Positions 27,374 to 37,123 of a stretch of 64,000 bases of DNA are shown piece after piece (positions within the stretch are counted from its first letter, which is position 1; each line of letters begins with the position of its first letter). The position numbers were made by a program, and so were the translations under genes. The notes under the pieces are model-generated. The model was not told the DNA's origin and did not search any database. It saw nothing but the letters and a program-made list of their open reading frames with translations. The stretch is from NCBI RefSeq assembly GCF_003332305.1, contig NZ_QOIO01000006.1:94711-158710 (forward strand), given 5' to 3'. This DNA comes from Microvirga aerophila (GTDB lineage: Bacteria > Pseudomonadota > Alphaproteobacteria > Rhizobiales > Beijerinckiaceae).

Positions 27374-27532
27374 CAGCGGTGCAGGTTCGCGTGTTGGAAA
27401 CCGGCAATGCACTTGTTAAGACGACCCAACTGCGCTGCTGATGACATTGTTTGTGTTCCCGTTTTGATCTTTTTAAGGATTGGCGTATGAGAACGGGTGC
27501 GCCCATATCAAATCTCTGAAGGGTACGTTTCT

Positions 27533-28579
27533 TTGACCGATTCCCGCCGCCTGCTCAGCCCTGAAAAGCGCGAGGACGATGCCGAAGCGTCGATCCGGCC
27601 GCTGTCGCTCGACGATTTCACGGGCCAAAAGGCCGCGCGGGCGAATTTGCAGGTGTTCATCAACGCGGCGAAGACCAGAGGGGATGCCCTCGACCACGTG
27701 CTCTTCGTCGGCCCGCCGGGGCTGGGCAAGACGACGCTCGCGCAGATCGTGGCCCGCGAGCTTGGGGTGAATTTCCGCTCGACCTCGGGCCCGGTCATCG
27801 CCAAGGCGGGTGACCTGGCGGCGCAGCTGACCAACCTGGAAGAGCGGGACGTGCTCTTCATCGACGAGATCCACCGCCTCAACCCGGCCGTGGAGGAGAT
27901 CCTCTATCCGGCGATGGAGGATTACCAGCTCGACCTGATTATCGGCGAGGGCCCGGCCGCCCGTTCGGTGAAGATCGAGCTGCCGAAATTCACCCTCGTC
28001 GGGGCCACCACGCGCGCGGGCCTTCTCACGACCCCGTTGCGCGACCGGTTCGGCATCCCGATCCGGCTTGAATTCTATACGGTCGAGGAGCTGGAGCTGA
28101 TCGTCCGGCGCGGCGCCCGGGTGCTGGGGCTCGGCATGAGCGAGGAGGGCGCCAACGAGATCGCCCGTCGCTCCCGCGGCACCCCCCGCATCGCCGGCCG
28201 CCTCCTGCGCCGGGTGCGCGACTTCGCCATCGTGGACGACGTGAAGACCGTGACCCGCGAACTCGCCGATAGGGCCCTGCGCCTCCTCGACGTGGACCCC
28301 ATCGGCCTCGACCTCATGGACCGCAAATACCTGACCATGATCGCTAATTCCTTCGGCGGCGGCCCGGTCGGCATCGAGACCATCGCGGCGGCCCTCTCCG
28401 AGCCCCGGGATGCCATCGAGGAGATCATCGAGCCCTACCTGATCCAGAAGGGCTTCGTGCAGCGCACCCCCCGCGGCCGCATCCTCACCCCCCACGCCTT
28501 CAAGCACCTTGGCCTGCCCGAGCCCACCCGCGAAACGGTGGCGCAGTTCGGGCTCTTCAACGCGGACGAGGATGAGTGA
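27533..28579 (+). CDS. ruvB: Holliday junction branch migration DNA helicase RuvB
   Basis: Hexameric AAA+ motor that moves Holliday junctions. The 348 residues contain [15 protein letters not shown], Walker [14 protein letters not shown] (about 60), Walker [13 protein letters not shown], the sensor block [20 protein letters not shown] and the winged-helix end [11 protein letters not shown]. The start is probably TTG at 27533 (GAAGGG site); the frame is open to 27497. ruvA is 630 nt upstream, with the orphan membrane gene between them. Confidence 0.95.
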   Translation: MTDSRRLLSPEKREDDAEASIRPLSLDDFTGQKAARANLQVFINAAKTRGDALDHVLFVGPPGLGKTTLAQIVARELGVNFRSTSGPVIAKAGDLAAQLTNLEERDVLFIDEIHRLNPAVEEILYPAMEDYQLDLIIGEGPAARSVKIELPKFTLVGATTRAGLLTTPLRDRFGIPIRLEFYTVEELELIVRRGARVLGLGMSEEGANEIARRSRGTPRIAGRLLRRVRDFAIVDDVKTVTRELADRALRLLDVDPIGLDLMDRKYLTMIANSFGGGPVGIETIAAALSEPRDAIEEIIEPYLIQKGFVQRTPRGRILTPHAFKHLGLPEPTRETVAQFGLFNADEDE

Positions 28580-29045
28580 TATGCGAGGCGGAGAAGCGCA
28601 GGGCCACGCCTTTCCTCACCTCTCCGGTCGCCTGGATAACGGCACCCATATCCTGCCCGTCCGGGTCTATTACGAGGACACGGATTTCTCCGGCGTGGTC
28701 TACCACGCGAGCTATCTCCGGTTCCTGGAGCGTGGCCGTACGGACTTTCTCCGTCTGGCCGGGGTGGACCAATCGACGCTGCACGCAGACGGGGAAGGCC
28801 TCATCTTCGCGGTCCGGCGCATGACCATCGACTATTTCAAGCCTGCCCGCATGGACGACATTCTGACCGTCGAGACCCACACGGCGGATGTACGGGGCGC
28901 ATCCCTGGTCATCGCCCAGCGCATCCTTCGCGGCGAAGAGGTTATCGTCACGGCGGACGTGCGCGTAGCGGCCATTTCAGGGGGGCGTCCGGCCCGCATT
29001 CCAGATGATCTCCGGGGGATATTGGCCCCTGCCGATCAGGCTTAA
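28572..29045 (+). CDS. ybgC: Tol-Pal system-associated acyl-CoA thioesterase
   Basis: Hot-dog fold thioesterase of the YbgC/4HBT family, 157 residues. The active-site block [32 protein letters not shown] holds the catalytic Asp. It hydrolyses acyl-CoA or acyl-carrier thioesters and is linked to phospholipid and envelope metabolism. Its ATG overlaps the ruvB stop, so it is translationally coupled to ruvB and leads the tol operon. Confidence 0.92.
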   Translation: MSDMRGGEAQGHAFPHLSGRLDNGTHILPVRVYYEDTDFSGVVYHASYLRFLERGRTDFLRLAGVDQSTLHADGEGLIFAVRRMTIDYFKPARMDDILTVETHTADVRGASLVIAQRILRGEEVIVTADVRVAAISGGRPARIPDDLRGILAPADQA

Positions 29046-29221
29046 ACCAAGCCTTAACCCTACTGTGTGCTTAACATGTAACGGACGGAGAGGAAGTGCG
29101 CCTCCTGGACGGCCGCCCTTATTTTCGACAGATTCCGGGGCGAACGAACAGTGATACGCAAAAAGATTTTCCTAAGCGGAGCCTTGGCTTAAGGCTGCTC
29201 GAAGAGCGAGGACGCGAGATC

Positions 29222-29962
29222 ATGAATCCGGCTGATGTGGCCCAGGCCGCCCCTGTGGTGCACGACATGTCCCTGTTCGGCCTGTTCTGGCAGGCGCATT
29301 TCGTCGTCAAGCTCGTGATGGTGGGGCTGCTTGCGGCGTCCGTCTGGTGCTGGGCGATCATCGTCGACAAGACCCTGCTCTACACCCGCACCAAGCGCGC
29401 CATGGACCGGTTCGAGGAAGTGTTCTGGTCGGGCCAGTCCCTGGAGGAGCTCTACCGCTCCCTCCAGAGCCGCACGCCCACGGGTCTCTCGGCGGTGTTC
29501 GTGGCGGCCATGCGCGAGTGGAAGCGCTCCTTCGAGGGCTCGGGCCGCTCGTTCCAGAGCCTGCCGCAGCGCATCGACAAGGTTCTCGACGTCACCATCC
29601 AGCGCGAGGTGGAGCGCCTTAATGCCCGCCTGACGGTGCTGGCCTCCATCGGCTCCGCCGGCCCCTATATCGGCCTCTTCGGCACGGTGATAGGCATCAT
29701 GAATTCGTTCACGTCCATCGCGGCTTCCAAGAACACCAGCCTGGCGGTGGTGGCCCCGGGCATCGCCGAGGCGCTGTTCGCCACCGCCATCGGCCTCTTC
29801 GCGGCCATTCCGGCGGTTTTGGCCTACAACAAGCTCCAGTCGGAAGTGGGCAAGCTGCAGTCGCGGCTCGAAGGCTTCGCGGACGAGTTCTCGGCCATCC
29901 TGTCGCGCCAGATCGATGAGCGCATGGGACATGGAACCCACCACCCGGCGAACGCGGCGTAG
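29222..29962 (+). CDS. tolQ: Tol-Pal proton channel protein TolQ
   Basis: Inner-membrane proton channel that, with TolR, drives TolA. The 246 residues have three membrane segments (about 20-42, 135-160 and 175-198), with the channel signature LASIGSAGPYIGLFGTVIGIMNSF and GIAEALFATAIGLFAAIPAVLAYN. The frame opens at 29096, but the ATG at 29222 fits the family. TolR begins 12 nt after the stop. Confidence 0.95.
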   Translation: MNPADVAQAAPVVHDMSLFGLFWQAHFVVKLVMVGLLAASVWCWAIIVDKTLLYTRTKRAMDRFEEVFWSGQSLEELYRSLQSRTPTGLSAVFVAAMREWKRSFEGSGRSFQSLPQRIDKVLDVTIQREVERLNARLTVLASIGSAGPYIGLFGTVIGIMNSFTSIAASKNTSLAVVAPGIAEALFATAIGLFAAIPAVLAYNKLQSEVGKLQSRLEGFADEFSAILSRQIDERMGHGTHHPANAA

Positions 29963-29973
29963 GGGAAGCGGTC

Positions 29974-30414
29974 ATGGCAACCAGCACAGGCATGGCGGGC
30001 GGACGCCGCCGCAGGCGGAGCCGGCGCGGAGGCGCCATCAACGAGATCAACATGACGCCGTTCATCGACGTCATGCTCGTGCTCCTCATCATTTTCATGG
30101 TAGCGGCTCCCATGATGACCGTTGGCGTGCCCTTGGACCTGCCGCAGACCACGGCCGCGCCCCTCAACATGGATTCCAAGCCTGTGACCCTCTCCATCAA
30201 GGAGACGGGACAGATCTTCATCGGCGACGCCGAACTGACGGACGACGCTATCGTGGGCAAGCTCGCGGAAGTCTCGAAGCAAGGCTTCGACGAGCGTATC
30301 TTCGTGCGCGGCGCAAAACAGGTGGATTATGGCCGGGTCGCACAGATCATGTCGCTGGTGACATCGGCCGGCTACAAGCGGGTTGCGCTCGTGACAGAGC
30401 CCGACCAGCGCTGA
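29974..30414 (+). CDS. tolR: Tol-Pal protein TolR
   Basis: ExbD/TolR protein, 146 residues, with a basic cytoplasmic N-terminus (RRRRRSRRGG), a single membrane helix containing the essential aspartate (INEINMTPFIDVMLVLLIIFMV) and a periplasmic domain ending RVALVTEPD. Partner of TolQ. A short gap of about 25 nt leads to tolA. Confidence 0.95.
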   Translation: MATSTGMAGGRRRRRSRRGGAINEINMTPFIDVMLVLLIIFMVAAPMMTVGVPLDLPQTTAAPLNMDSKPVTLSIKETGQIFIGDAELTDDAIVGKLAEVSKQGFDERIFVRGAKQVDYGRVAQIMSLVTSAGYKRVALVTEPDQR

Positions 30415-30439
30415 CGAGACGGACAAGGGGCAGGCAGCC

Positions 30440-31561
30440 GTGGCGTTGAAGCTTAAATTCAACCCTTCCGAACCAGGGTTCTGGGTCTCGGGCGTCGCGC
30501 ATGCGGCGATCCTGGCCGCAGCCATGGTCGGCCTGTCGTCCGTGAGCGAATTTCCCGAGGCGCAGGAAGGTATTCCGGTCGAAATCATCACCGACAACCA
30601 GCTCTCCCAGATCACCAAGGGCGAGAAGACCGCCAAGGAAGTCCTGAACAATCCCAAGCCCCGCGCCGACCGGGTCGCCGACAAGACGGAGGAGCGCGAT
30701 CCCGGCGAGGACAAGCGCGATGCGCCGGCCCCGCCCAAGCGCCCGGAGGAGATGAAGGTCGCCGACAAGGAAGAGCCCGTCGCGGCTCAGCCTCCGCCGC
30801 CGCCCCCTCCGCCGAAGCCGTCTCAAGCCGAGGCTGAGGCGAAGGCCGAGGAAGCCCGGAAAATGGCGGAGACGAAAGCCGAAGCCGAGGCCATAGAGCA
30901 GGCTGCCGAGAAGGCGAAAGCCGAGGCGGAAGCCAAGGCCGAGGCGGACGCTGAAGCAAAGGCCGAAGCCGAAGCGAAGGCCAGAGCCGTCGCGGAAGCC
31001 AAGGCGAAGGCAAAGGCCGAAGCAGAGGCCAAAGCCAAGGCGGAGGCCGAGGCCAAGAAAATCGCCGACGCCAAGGCAAAGGCGGAAGCCGAAGCCAAGG
31101 CTCGCAAGGAGGCGCAGGCTGCCAAAAAGCTCGACATGGGCGACATCAAGCAGTTCCTCGACAACAAGGACAGGAACCAGTCCACTGGCGCCACCGGAGC
31201 GGAGGTCCAGAAGACCGCCTCGCTCGGCACCGCCACGGGAACGTCCGCCAAGCTCAACCCGAGCATGCGTGACGCCTTGATGGGAATCCTGCGCGAGCAG
31301 ATCGAGCGCTGCTATCAGGCCCCGATCAGCGCCTCGGGCGGCAATGCGATGCCGCCCGTACTCGATATTCGCCTGAACCAGGACGGGACTTTGACGAGGG
31401 AGCCGACCGTCCTGCAGGCAGGTGGCAGCTCCACCGACCGGGCCGTCGCCGATGCGGCCCTTCGTGCCGTGCGCCGTTGCGCTCCATTCCGCGTTCCCTC
31501 CCAGTACGCGCCGTACTACACGGACTGGAAAACCCTGAACGTTCAGTTCGACCTTTCCTGA
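30440..31561 (+). CDS. tolA: Cell envelope integrity protein TolA
   Basis: Energy-transducing periplasm-spanning protein. The 373 residues show one N-terminal membrane helix (FWVSGVAHAAILAAAMVGL) and a proline-rich stretch (PPPPPPPPK near 123-131). A long Ala-Lys-Glu coiled-coil domain follows (about 131-230), with AEAKAEAEAKA-type repeats, then a C-terminal TonB/TolA-like domain with EQIERCYQAP and LRAVRRCAPF. GTG start. The repeat region is internally repetitive at DNA level. Confidence 0.92.
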   Translation: MALKLKFNPSEPGFWVSGVAHAAILAAAMVGLSSVSEFPEAQEGIPVEIITDNQLSQITKGEKTAKEVLNNPKPRADRVADKTEERDPGEDKRDAPAPPKRPEEMKVADKEEPVAAQPPPPPPPPKPSQAEAEAKAEEARKMAETKAEAEAIEQAAEKAKAEAEAKAEADAEAKAEAEAKARAVAEAKAKAKAEAEAKAKAEAEAKKIADAKAKAEAEAKARKEAQAAKKLDMGDIKQFLDNKDRNQSTGATGAEVQKTASLGTATGTSAKLNPSMRDALMGILREQIERCYQAPISASGGNAMPPVLDIRLNQDGTLTREPTVLQAGGSSTDRAVADAALRAVRRCAPFRVPSQYAPYYTDWKTLNVQFDLS

Positions 31562-31593
31562 TCTGAAGCCCCTCCCGCTTGAGACACGATTCA

Positions 31594-32922
31594 ATGATCA
31601 CTCGCCTCCTGCCACGTCTTCTCGTCGCGCTCGCCCTCGTCCTGCCGATGGCGGCTCTTGCTCCAGCCGCCCAGGCGCAACTCAGCTTCCGGGTCGGTCC
31701 GGGCGGGCAGTTCCAGCCCATGCCCATCGCCATCGCGGATTTCTCCGGCGAAGGCGAAGTCGGGCAGAGGGTGTCGGGCATCATCAGCAGCAACCTCCAG
31801 CGCTCCGGCTACTTTGCGCCCCTCGATCCCTCGCGCTTCCCCGAGCGTCCGTCCTTCGACGCCGCGCCACGTTTCGAGGCTTGGAAGGCCGCCGGCGCGC
31901 AAGCTCTCGTAACCGGTCGCGTGTCCCGGGACCCGTCGGGCCGCCTCAAGGCCGAGTTCCGCCTCTGGGACGTGGATTCGGGGCAGCAGCTCACAGGACA
32001 GCAATACGTGACGGACGCCAATTTCTGGCGTCGCGTAGGCCACATCATTTCGGACGCGGTTTATAGCAAGATCACCGGCTTCGGCGGCTTCTTCGACACC
32101 CGCATCGTGTTCGTCGACGAATCCGGCCCCAAGGAGCACCGCCGCAAGCGTCTCGCCATCATGGACCAGGACGGCGCGAACGTGCGCTACCTGACTCAGG
32201 GCGACAGCTCCGTGGTGGCGCCGCGCTACTCGCCGGCCACCCAGGACATCACCTACATGTCCCAAGTCGAAGGCCAGCAGCCGCGCGTTCAGGTGATCAA
32301 CCTGGAGACGGGCTCGCGTCAGGCGCTCGGCAACTTCCCCGATATGGCATCGTCCCCGCGTTTCGGGCCGGACGGACAACGCATCGTCATGAGCCTGCAG
32401 CAGGGCGGCAACGCCAACATCTTCATGATGGATCTGGGCTCGCGCGGCACGACGCGCTTGACCTCCACGGCGGCCATCGACACCTCGCCCTCCTTCTCGC
32501 CGGATGGCCGGCAGATCGTGTTCGAAAGCGATCGCGGCGGCAAGCAGCAGATCTATTCCATGAACGCGGACGGCTCGGACCAGCGCCGCATCTCCTTCGG
32601 CGACGGCTCCTATTCGCAGCCGGCCTGGTCGCCGCGCGGCGATTACATCGCCTTCACCAAGCAGCATTCAGGCGGCTTTGCCATCGGCATCATGAAGCCG
32701 GACGGCTCCGGCGAGCGCATCCTGACGGAAGGCTTCCACAACGAGAGCCCGACCTGGGCGCCGAACGGCCAGTACATTCTGTTCTTCCGCGATCCGGGCG
32801 GGCAGGCGGGCGGCAAGCTCTACATGGTCGACATCACCGGTCGCGTCGAGCAGCCGGTGCCGACGCCATCATTCGCGTCGGATCCGACTTGGTCGCCGCT
32901 CCTGAGCGAGACGAAACAGTAA
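31594..32922 (+). CDS. tolB: Tol-Pal system beta-propeller protein TolB
   Basis: Periplasmic protein linking Pal with TolA. The 442 residues start with a signal peptide ([28 protein letters not shown]), then the N-terminal domain and a C-terminal six-bladed beta-propeller of WD40-like PD40 repeats (for example [15 protein letters not shown] and [18 protein letters not shown]). The ATG at 31594 is preferred over an in-frame 31579 start because the signal peptide begins there. A terminator follows at 32933. Confidence 0.95.
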   Translation: MITRLLPRLLVALALVLPMAALAPAAQAQLSFRVGPGGQFQPMPIAIADFSGEGEVGQRVSGIISSNLQRSGYFAPLDPSRFPERPSFDAAPRFEAWKAAGAQALVTGRVSRDPSGRLKAEFRLWDVDSGQQLTGQQYVTDANFWRRVGHIISDAVYSKITGFGGFFDTRIVFVDESGPKEHRRKRLAIMDQDGANVRYLTQGDSSVVAPRYSPATQDITYMSQVEGQQPRVQVINLETGSRQALGNFPDMASSPRFGPDGQRIVMSLQQGGNANIFMMDLGSRGTTRLTSTAAIDTSPSFSPDGRQIVFESDRGGKQQIYSMNADGSDQRRISFGDGSYSQPAWSPRGDYIAFTKQHSGGFAIGIMKPDGSGERILTEGFHNESPTWAPNGQYILFFRDPGGQAGGKLYMVDITGRVEQPVPTPSFASDPTWSPLLSETKQ

Positions 32923-32932
32923 TAGCCACTGG

Positions 32933-32956
32933 ACAGGGCGCTTCGGGCGCCCTGTT
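32933..32956. terminator. Terminator after tolB (also downstream of hdeD)
   Basis: ACAGGGCG-CTTCGGG-CGCCCTGT hairpin followed by TTG; convergent tolB and hdeD-like genes meet here. Confidence 0.7.
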
Positions 32957-32961
32957 TGCCG

Positions 32962-33588
32962 TCAGGCTCCGCGCGGCGCAGCCGTGCCGCCGACACTGTC
33001 GTCCTTGCGTCCCTTCAGCTTGAACGCCAGCATCAAGAGCGTGACGCCGAATACCAGCGCATAGGCTCCAAGCCACCAGGTCAGCACCACGGCTCCCACG
33101 AGCGGCGCGATCAGAAGCGCGACGCCGAACAGAACCGACACGATGCCGCTGAAGATCAGCCAGCCACGGCCGTAGGCCGGGTTCAGCCGGAATGCCGCGA
33201 CGACCATCAGGATGCCGGTGATCAGCGACCAGACGGCCATCAGCGTGATGAAGAACAGAACCGTCAGGCCCGGCATCACGAACGCGATGATGCCCACGAG
33301 AATGTTCAGGATGCCCTCGAGGACGAGAAGACCCCAGCGCTGATTGTTCGACGCCGCCCGTACGGCCGCAACGATGCCGAGAACCCCGTCGACCAGCATG
33401 TAGGCCGAGAAGAACAGCACCAGGGACAGGATCGTGGCCCCCGGCCAGAAGAACGCGATCAGGGCGAACAGGATCGCGAAGACGCCGCGAAGGGCTACGG
33501 CCCACCAGTTCTGCGCCAGAAGCGCGCTCATCGCCTCGGTGCGGTCGAAGGATGGATACGATGGGGAGCTGGATGTTCCGGTCGCCAT
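32962..33588 (-). CDS. HdeD family membrane protein
   Basis: A 208-residue protein with six hydrophobic segments in three repeated pairs (for example GVFAILFALIAFFWPGATILSLVLFFSAYMLVDGVLG), matching the HdeD/DUF308 family, which in E. coli is linked to acid resistance. Function here is unproven. With the PLD gene it forms a minus-strand insertion in the Tol-Pal cluster. Confidence 0.87.
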   Translation of the reverse strand: MATGTSSSPSYPSFDRTEAMSALLAQNWWAVALRGVFAILFALIAFFWPGATILSLVLFFSAYMLVDGVLGIVAAVRAASNNQRWGLLVLEGILNILVGIIAFVMPGLTVLFFITLMAVWSLITGILMVVAAFRLNPAYGRGWLIFSGIVSVLFGVALLIAPLVGAVVLTWWLGAYALVFGVTLLMLAFKLKGRKDDSVGGTAAPRGA

Positions 33589-33646
33589 GAACGCCTCCTC
33601 TGGGTTCCCGATAGGACTTGTGCAACGATACGCGGCACCGACTTTC

Positions 33647-35155
33647 TTATTCCGCCGGGGTCGGCTCCGTGTCCTTGGCTTTCGCCAGCCGTCGCCTGAG
33701 TTCGAGCTTGCGCCGGCGGATGCGAACGCGCCGCTTGAGGCGGAAGGCCCGGATCAGAAGGGCGATGCCGAGCCACGCGAGAACGATCACCACCGGCGAC
33801 ACGATCACCACTGGAAAGAGCGAGATCAGAACCGCAAGCGTCAGGAGCGCACAGCCGATAATGGCGATGCTGCTGGCCTCAGTGGCCGTAAGGGACCGGG
33901 AGCCGACGGCTTTGCCGACGCTGCCGCTCAGCGCCAGGGCGCCGGCTGCGAGCCTTCGCACTCCACCCTTCTTGGGACGCAGGTTGCGGCGGGAGCGCAT
34001 GTTCCGGGCCTGGCGGCGGCGGGATTGCCAGCCGGGGACGATTTCGGTCGCGTTGGCCAGATCCTCCAGATACATGGCCTCCATGGCTTGCGCGAACTCC
34101 TTGTCCTCGACCACCACGTCGAGTTCCCAGTTCGTTGCCCAGCTTGCGAAATTGAGGTTGGTGGAGCCGACCCGGGCCCAGCGCCCGTCCGCCACGGCGG
34201 TCTTGGCGTGGAGCATCGAACCGTTCCATTCGAAGACCCGAATGCCGGCCTCGACCAAGGACCGGTAGCCTGCCCGTACGAACGGCTGGAGGGCCGGAAC
34301 GTCGCTCGATCCGGGCACGAGCAGGCGCACATCCACGCCGTCGCGCGCTGCCTCGCCGAGCGCCTGCACATAGGACGTGGTGGCGACGAAATAGGCGTCC
34401 GTGAGCCACAGGTTACGCTGAGCGGTCGCGGCGACGAACTGGTCGAGCCGGTAGGCGCGGAACATGCCGGGCTCGCCGGAAATCACCCGGGCCGCAACGG
34501 TCCCGGCCAGAGGAATCTGGCCGGCCTCCGGCAACTCCTCCCGCGGGATCGGAGCGCCCGCCAGGGCCCAGCTTTCGGCGAAGGCTGCATCGAGATCCGC
34601 CACGATGGGGCCCCCGAGGGACAGACCCGTATCCCGCCAGGGCTCGCTGTCTCCCTTGCCGACCCAATTGTCGGAGATGCACAGACCCGATACGAACGCG
34701 ACCCGCCCGTCGACGGTGATCACTTTGCGGTGATCGCGCCTGATGAAGAAGGGGTCGGCCAGCCGGGGCGGGTTGAAGACCCGGACTTCGACCCCCGCCT
34801 CGCGCAGGCGGTTCCAATACGGCGGCAGCGCCCGGAAAGTGGAGCCAAGCCAGTCGTAGAGCACCCGCACGTGCACCCCGGCGCGGGCCCGCTCCATGAA
34901 GGCCTCGGCAAAAAGGTCGCCCGTGTCGTCATCGGCGATGATGAAGTTTTCGAAGTGCACGACCCGCTTTGCCGATCGGATCGCTTCGAGCCAGGCTGGA
35001 TAATTCTCGCGGGAATCCCGCAGCAGCGCCACGGCGTTTCCATAACGCAGGTCGCTGTCCGCAATGCGCGCGAAAGCCCGTTCCAAACGGGGATCGTCAG
35101 GGCCCGGGAGGAGGAGTTTTTCCGTATTCGCGAGCTGAGCAGTTACCTTGTCCAT
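33647..35155 (-). CDS. Phospholipase-D-family (cardiolipin-synthase-like) enzyme
   Basis: A 502-residue protein with two HKD motifs: FIRRDHRKVITVD (H142, K144, D149) and MLHAKTAVADGRWARVGSTN (H316, K318, D323). This is the layout of cardiolipin synthases and related phosphatidyltransferases. Unlike ClsA, the hydrophobic segment is at the C-terminus (IAIIGCALLTLAVLISLFPV, about 430-470), followed by a very basic tail. Substrate unknown. It lies on the minus strand between tolB and pal. Confidence 0.85.
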   Translation of the reverse strand: MDKVTAQLANTEKLLLPGPDDPRLERAFARIADSDLRYGNAVALLRDSRENYPAWLEAIRSAKRVVHFENFIIADDDTGDLFAEAFMERARAGVHVRVLYDWLGSTFRALPPYWNRLREAGVEVRVFNPPRLADPFFIRRDHRKVITVDGRVAFVSGLCISDNWVGKGDSEPWRDTGLSLGGPIVADLDAAFAESWALAGAPIPREELPEAGQIPLAGTVAARVISGEPGMFRAYRLDQFVAATAQRNLWLTDAYFVATTSYVQALGEAARDGVDVRLLVPGSSDVPALQPFVRAGYRSLVEAGIRVFEWNGSMLHAKTAVADGRWARVGSTNLNFASWATNWELDVVVEDKEFAQAMEAMYLEDLANATEIVPGWQSRRRQARNMRSRRNLRPKKGGVRRLAAGALALSGSVGKAVGSRSLTATEASSIAIIGCALLTLAVLISLFPVVIVSPVVIVLAWLGIALLIRAFRLKRRVRIRRRKLELRRRLAKAKDTEPTPAE

Positions 35156-35404
35156 GACCTCATAACGCTCGAGACGCCATTTCGGCCCTCATAAGGCCAA
35201 ATTCCTATTGGAACGGTGTCTTCGAAGGCGTTGCCGCCTCTTTGCCTTATTCACGCTCGATTAACCCTACGCCCAAGTTTCGATCGCAGGGGCCGATTCA
35301 CCGTATCCGTCAACGCTTCGTCAAGGTTGACGGAACCCTCCCTTAACCATCGACTGGTATAGATCACATAACGTTCGGCAGACGTATGTGTAAGGAGTAT
35401 TGCC

Positions 35405-35905
35405 ATGATGTCGTTGCGCGCCGTGAAATTCGCCGCAGCCATCGTCCTCGCTCTTGGGGCGGCGGCGTGTTCGTCCAATAAAGATAATATGGCCGATGGG
35501 GCCGGCGGTTTTGGGGCAGGCGGGGCCGCGACCCCCGGCAGCGCCCAGGACTTCGTGGTCAACGTCGGCGACCGCGTCTTCTTCGAGACCGACCAGACAG
35601 ATCTGACGCCCACCGCCACCGCGACCCTGGACAAGCAGGCGCAATGGCTGAATCGCTATCCGAACTACACCTTCATCATCGAAGGCCACGCGGACGAGCG
35701 CGGAACGCGCGAATACAACTTCTCCCTCAGCGCCCGCCGCGCGCAGAACGTCCGTGACTATCTCGTGTCGCGCGGCATCCAGTCGTCCCGCTTCCGCACC
35801 GTGTCCTACGGCAAAGAGCGTCCGGTGGCAGTCTGCAACGACATCTCGTGCTGGTCGCAGAACCGCCGCGCCGTCACGGTGCTCAGCTCGGGTGCCGGTG
35901 CGTAA
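35405..35905 (+). CDS. pal: Peptidoglycan-associated lipoprotein Pal
   Basis: Outer-membrane lipoprotein of the Tol-Pal complex. The 166 residues show a lipobox (ALGAAAC, Cys22) after a signal sequence, a glycine-rich linker, and an OmpA domain with FIIEGHADERGTREYNFSLSARRAQNVRDYL and GKERPVAVC that binds peptidoglycan. A GTAAGGAGTATTGCC site precedes the ATG. It is followed by cpoB about 155 nt downstream. Confidence 0.95.
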   Translation: MMSLRAVKFAAAIVLALGAAACSSNKDNMADGAGGFGAGGAATPGSAQDFVVNVGDRVFFETDQTDLTPTATATLDKQAQWLNRYPNYTFIIEGHADERGTREYNFSLSARRAQNVRDYLVSRGIQSSRFRTVSYGKERPVAVCNDISCWSQNRRAVTVLSSGAGA

Positions 35906-36059
35906 CGTCACCGCACCGTCACGGCGTCGCCCATGGAAGCCTGTGGTTATCTCATGACGGGATTGACGCCCTGACAAGACATTGACGCCGCCACGTCCTC
36001 GCCGTGGCGGCGCATTTATGTTATCGGCACGTTCGCTTAGACCATCATGGTACCGAATC

Positions 36060-37082
36060 ATGTTTCGACGCCTCGTTGTCTTTGTTGCTTTCGCCCTTGC
36101 TCTGGCGGCTCCCGCCGCCGCGCAGGACGCCGCTGATGCGATCGTGCGCCTCAACCGGCTCGAGGGGCAGTTCCGGCAGATGTCCGGGCAGATCGAGCAG
36201 CTCCAGTTCGAGAACCGCCAGCTGAAGGATCAGCTTCGCAAATTCCAGGAGGATGTGGAGTTCCGCTTCCAGGAAAGCCGCGGCGGCGCGCGGCCCTCAT
36301 CGCCCCCCACAGCCACGCCCTCGCGTCCGGCGCCGCCTCAGGCTCAGCCGCAAGCTCAGCCCCAGCGCCGCAGCGATGTCTTCGACCCGTCGAATGCGCC
36401 CGAAGCGCCCGGCGCGCCGCGTCCTCTCGGCAGCACGGCTCCGTCCGTACCGCTGGCTTCCGCCGATGACGTCGACGGCCCGATGCGGCTGCCCAGCGGC
36501 GCTATCGAGGAATTGATCGAAGAGGACGAGCCGCGGGCCGACTCCGCGCCCCCGAACCTCGGCCCGGCCAGTCGCACCGCCGCGATTCCTCCCGCTGCGA
36601 CCGCGCCTGCGCCACGCTCGAATCCGATCCCGATCCCGAGTCCGGCTCCCACGCTGAGCGCCAACGCCAGTCCCAGCGTGGCGGCCACCAGCGTCGGGGA
36701 TCCCCGATCCGACTACCAGACCGCCTATTCGTATTTCACGCAGAAGCAGTACGATCAGGCCGAAATGGGCTTCCGCCGCTTTCTCCAGTCCAATCCCCGG
36801 GACAAGCTGGTGCCGGAAGCCTCCTACTGGCTGGGCGAAACCTATCTCCAGCGCGGCCGCCATCGGGAGGCGGCCGAGCAGTTCCTGAACGTTTCGACCG
36901 ACTACCCGAATGCCACCAGGGCTCCCGATGCCCTCCTCAAGCTCGGCGTCGCGCTGAACAGCCTGGGCGCTCGCGACCGCGCCTGCGCGGTTTATGCAGA
37001 GCTCGACCGCAAGTACCCTCAGGCGTCGTCCAGCGTCCGCCAGGGCTCGGAGCGCGAGCAGAAGCGCGCCAAGTGCATCTGA
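36060..37082 (+). CDS. cpoB: Cell division coordinator CpoB / YbgF-like
   Basis: Tol-Pal-associated periplasmic protein that coordinates peptidoglycan synthesis with outer-membrane constriction. The 340 residues have a signal peptide (FRRLVVFVAFALALAAPAAA), an N-terminal coiled coil (NRLEGQFRQMSGQIEQLQFE), a long proline/alanine-rich linker, and C-terminal TPR repeats (YQTAYSYFTQKQYDQAEMGF..., PDALLKLGVALNSLG). The ATG at 36060 is chosen over an upstream in-frame start because it places the signal peptide at the N-terminus. Confidence 0.9.
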   Translation: MFRRLVVFVAFALALAAPAAAQDAADAIVRLNRLEGQFRQMSGQIEQLQFENRQLKDQLRKFQEDVEFRFQESRGGARPSSPPTATPSRPAPPQAQPQAQPQRRSDVFDPSNAPEAPGAPRPLGSTAPSVPLASADDVDGPMRLPSGAIEELIEEDEPRADSAPPNLGPASRTAAIPPAATAPAPRSNPIPIPSPAPTLSANASPSVAATSVGDPRSDYQTAYSYFTQKQYDQAEMGFRRFLQSNPRDKLVPEASYWLGETYLQRGRHREAAEQFLNVSTDYPNATRAPDALLKLGVALNSLGARDRACAVYAELDRKYPQASSSVRQGSEREQKRAKCI

Positions 37083-37123
37083 ACGTGCATCCGAATGCGC
37101 CCAACCGGCAATGAGCCCGGCGC

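Noticed and set aside
30820..31130. Repetitive DNA in tolA as a separate repeat element
   Set aside because: It encodes the expected Ala-Lys-Glu coiled coil of TolA; no independent repeat is needed.
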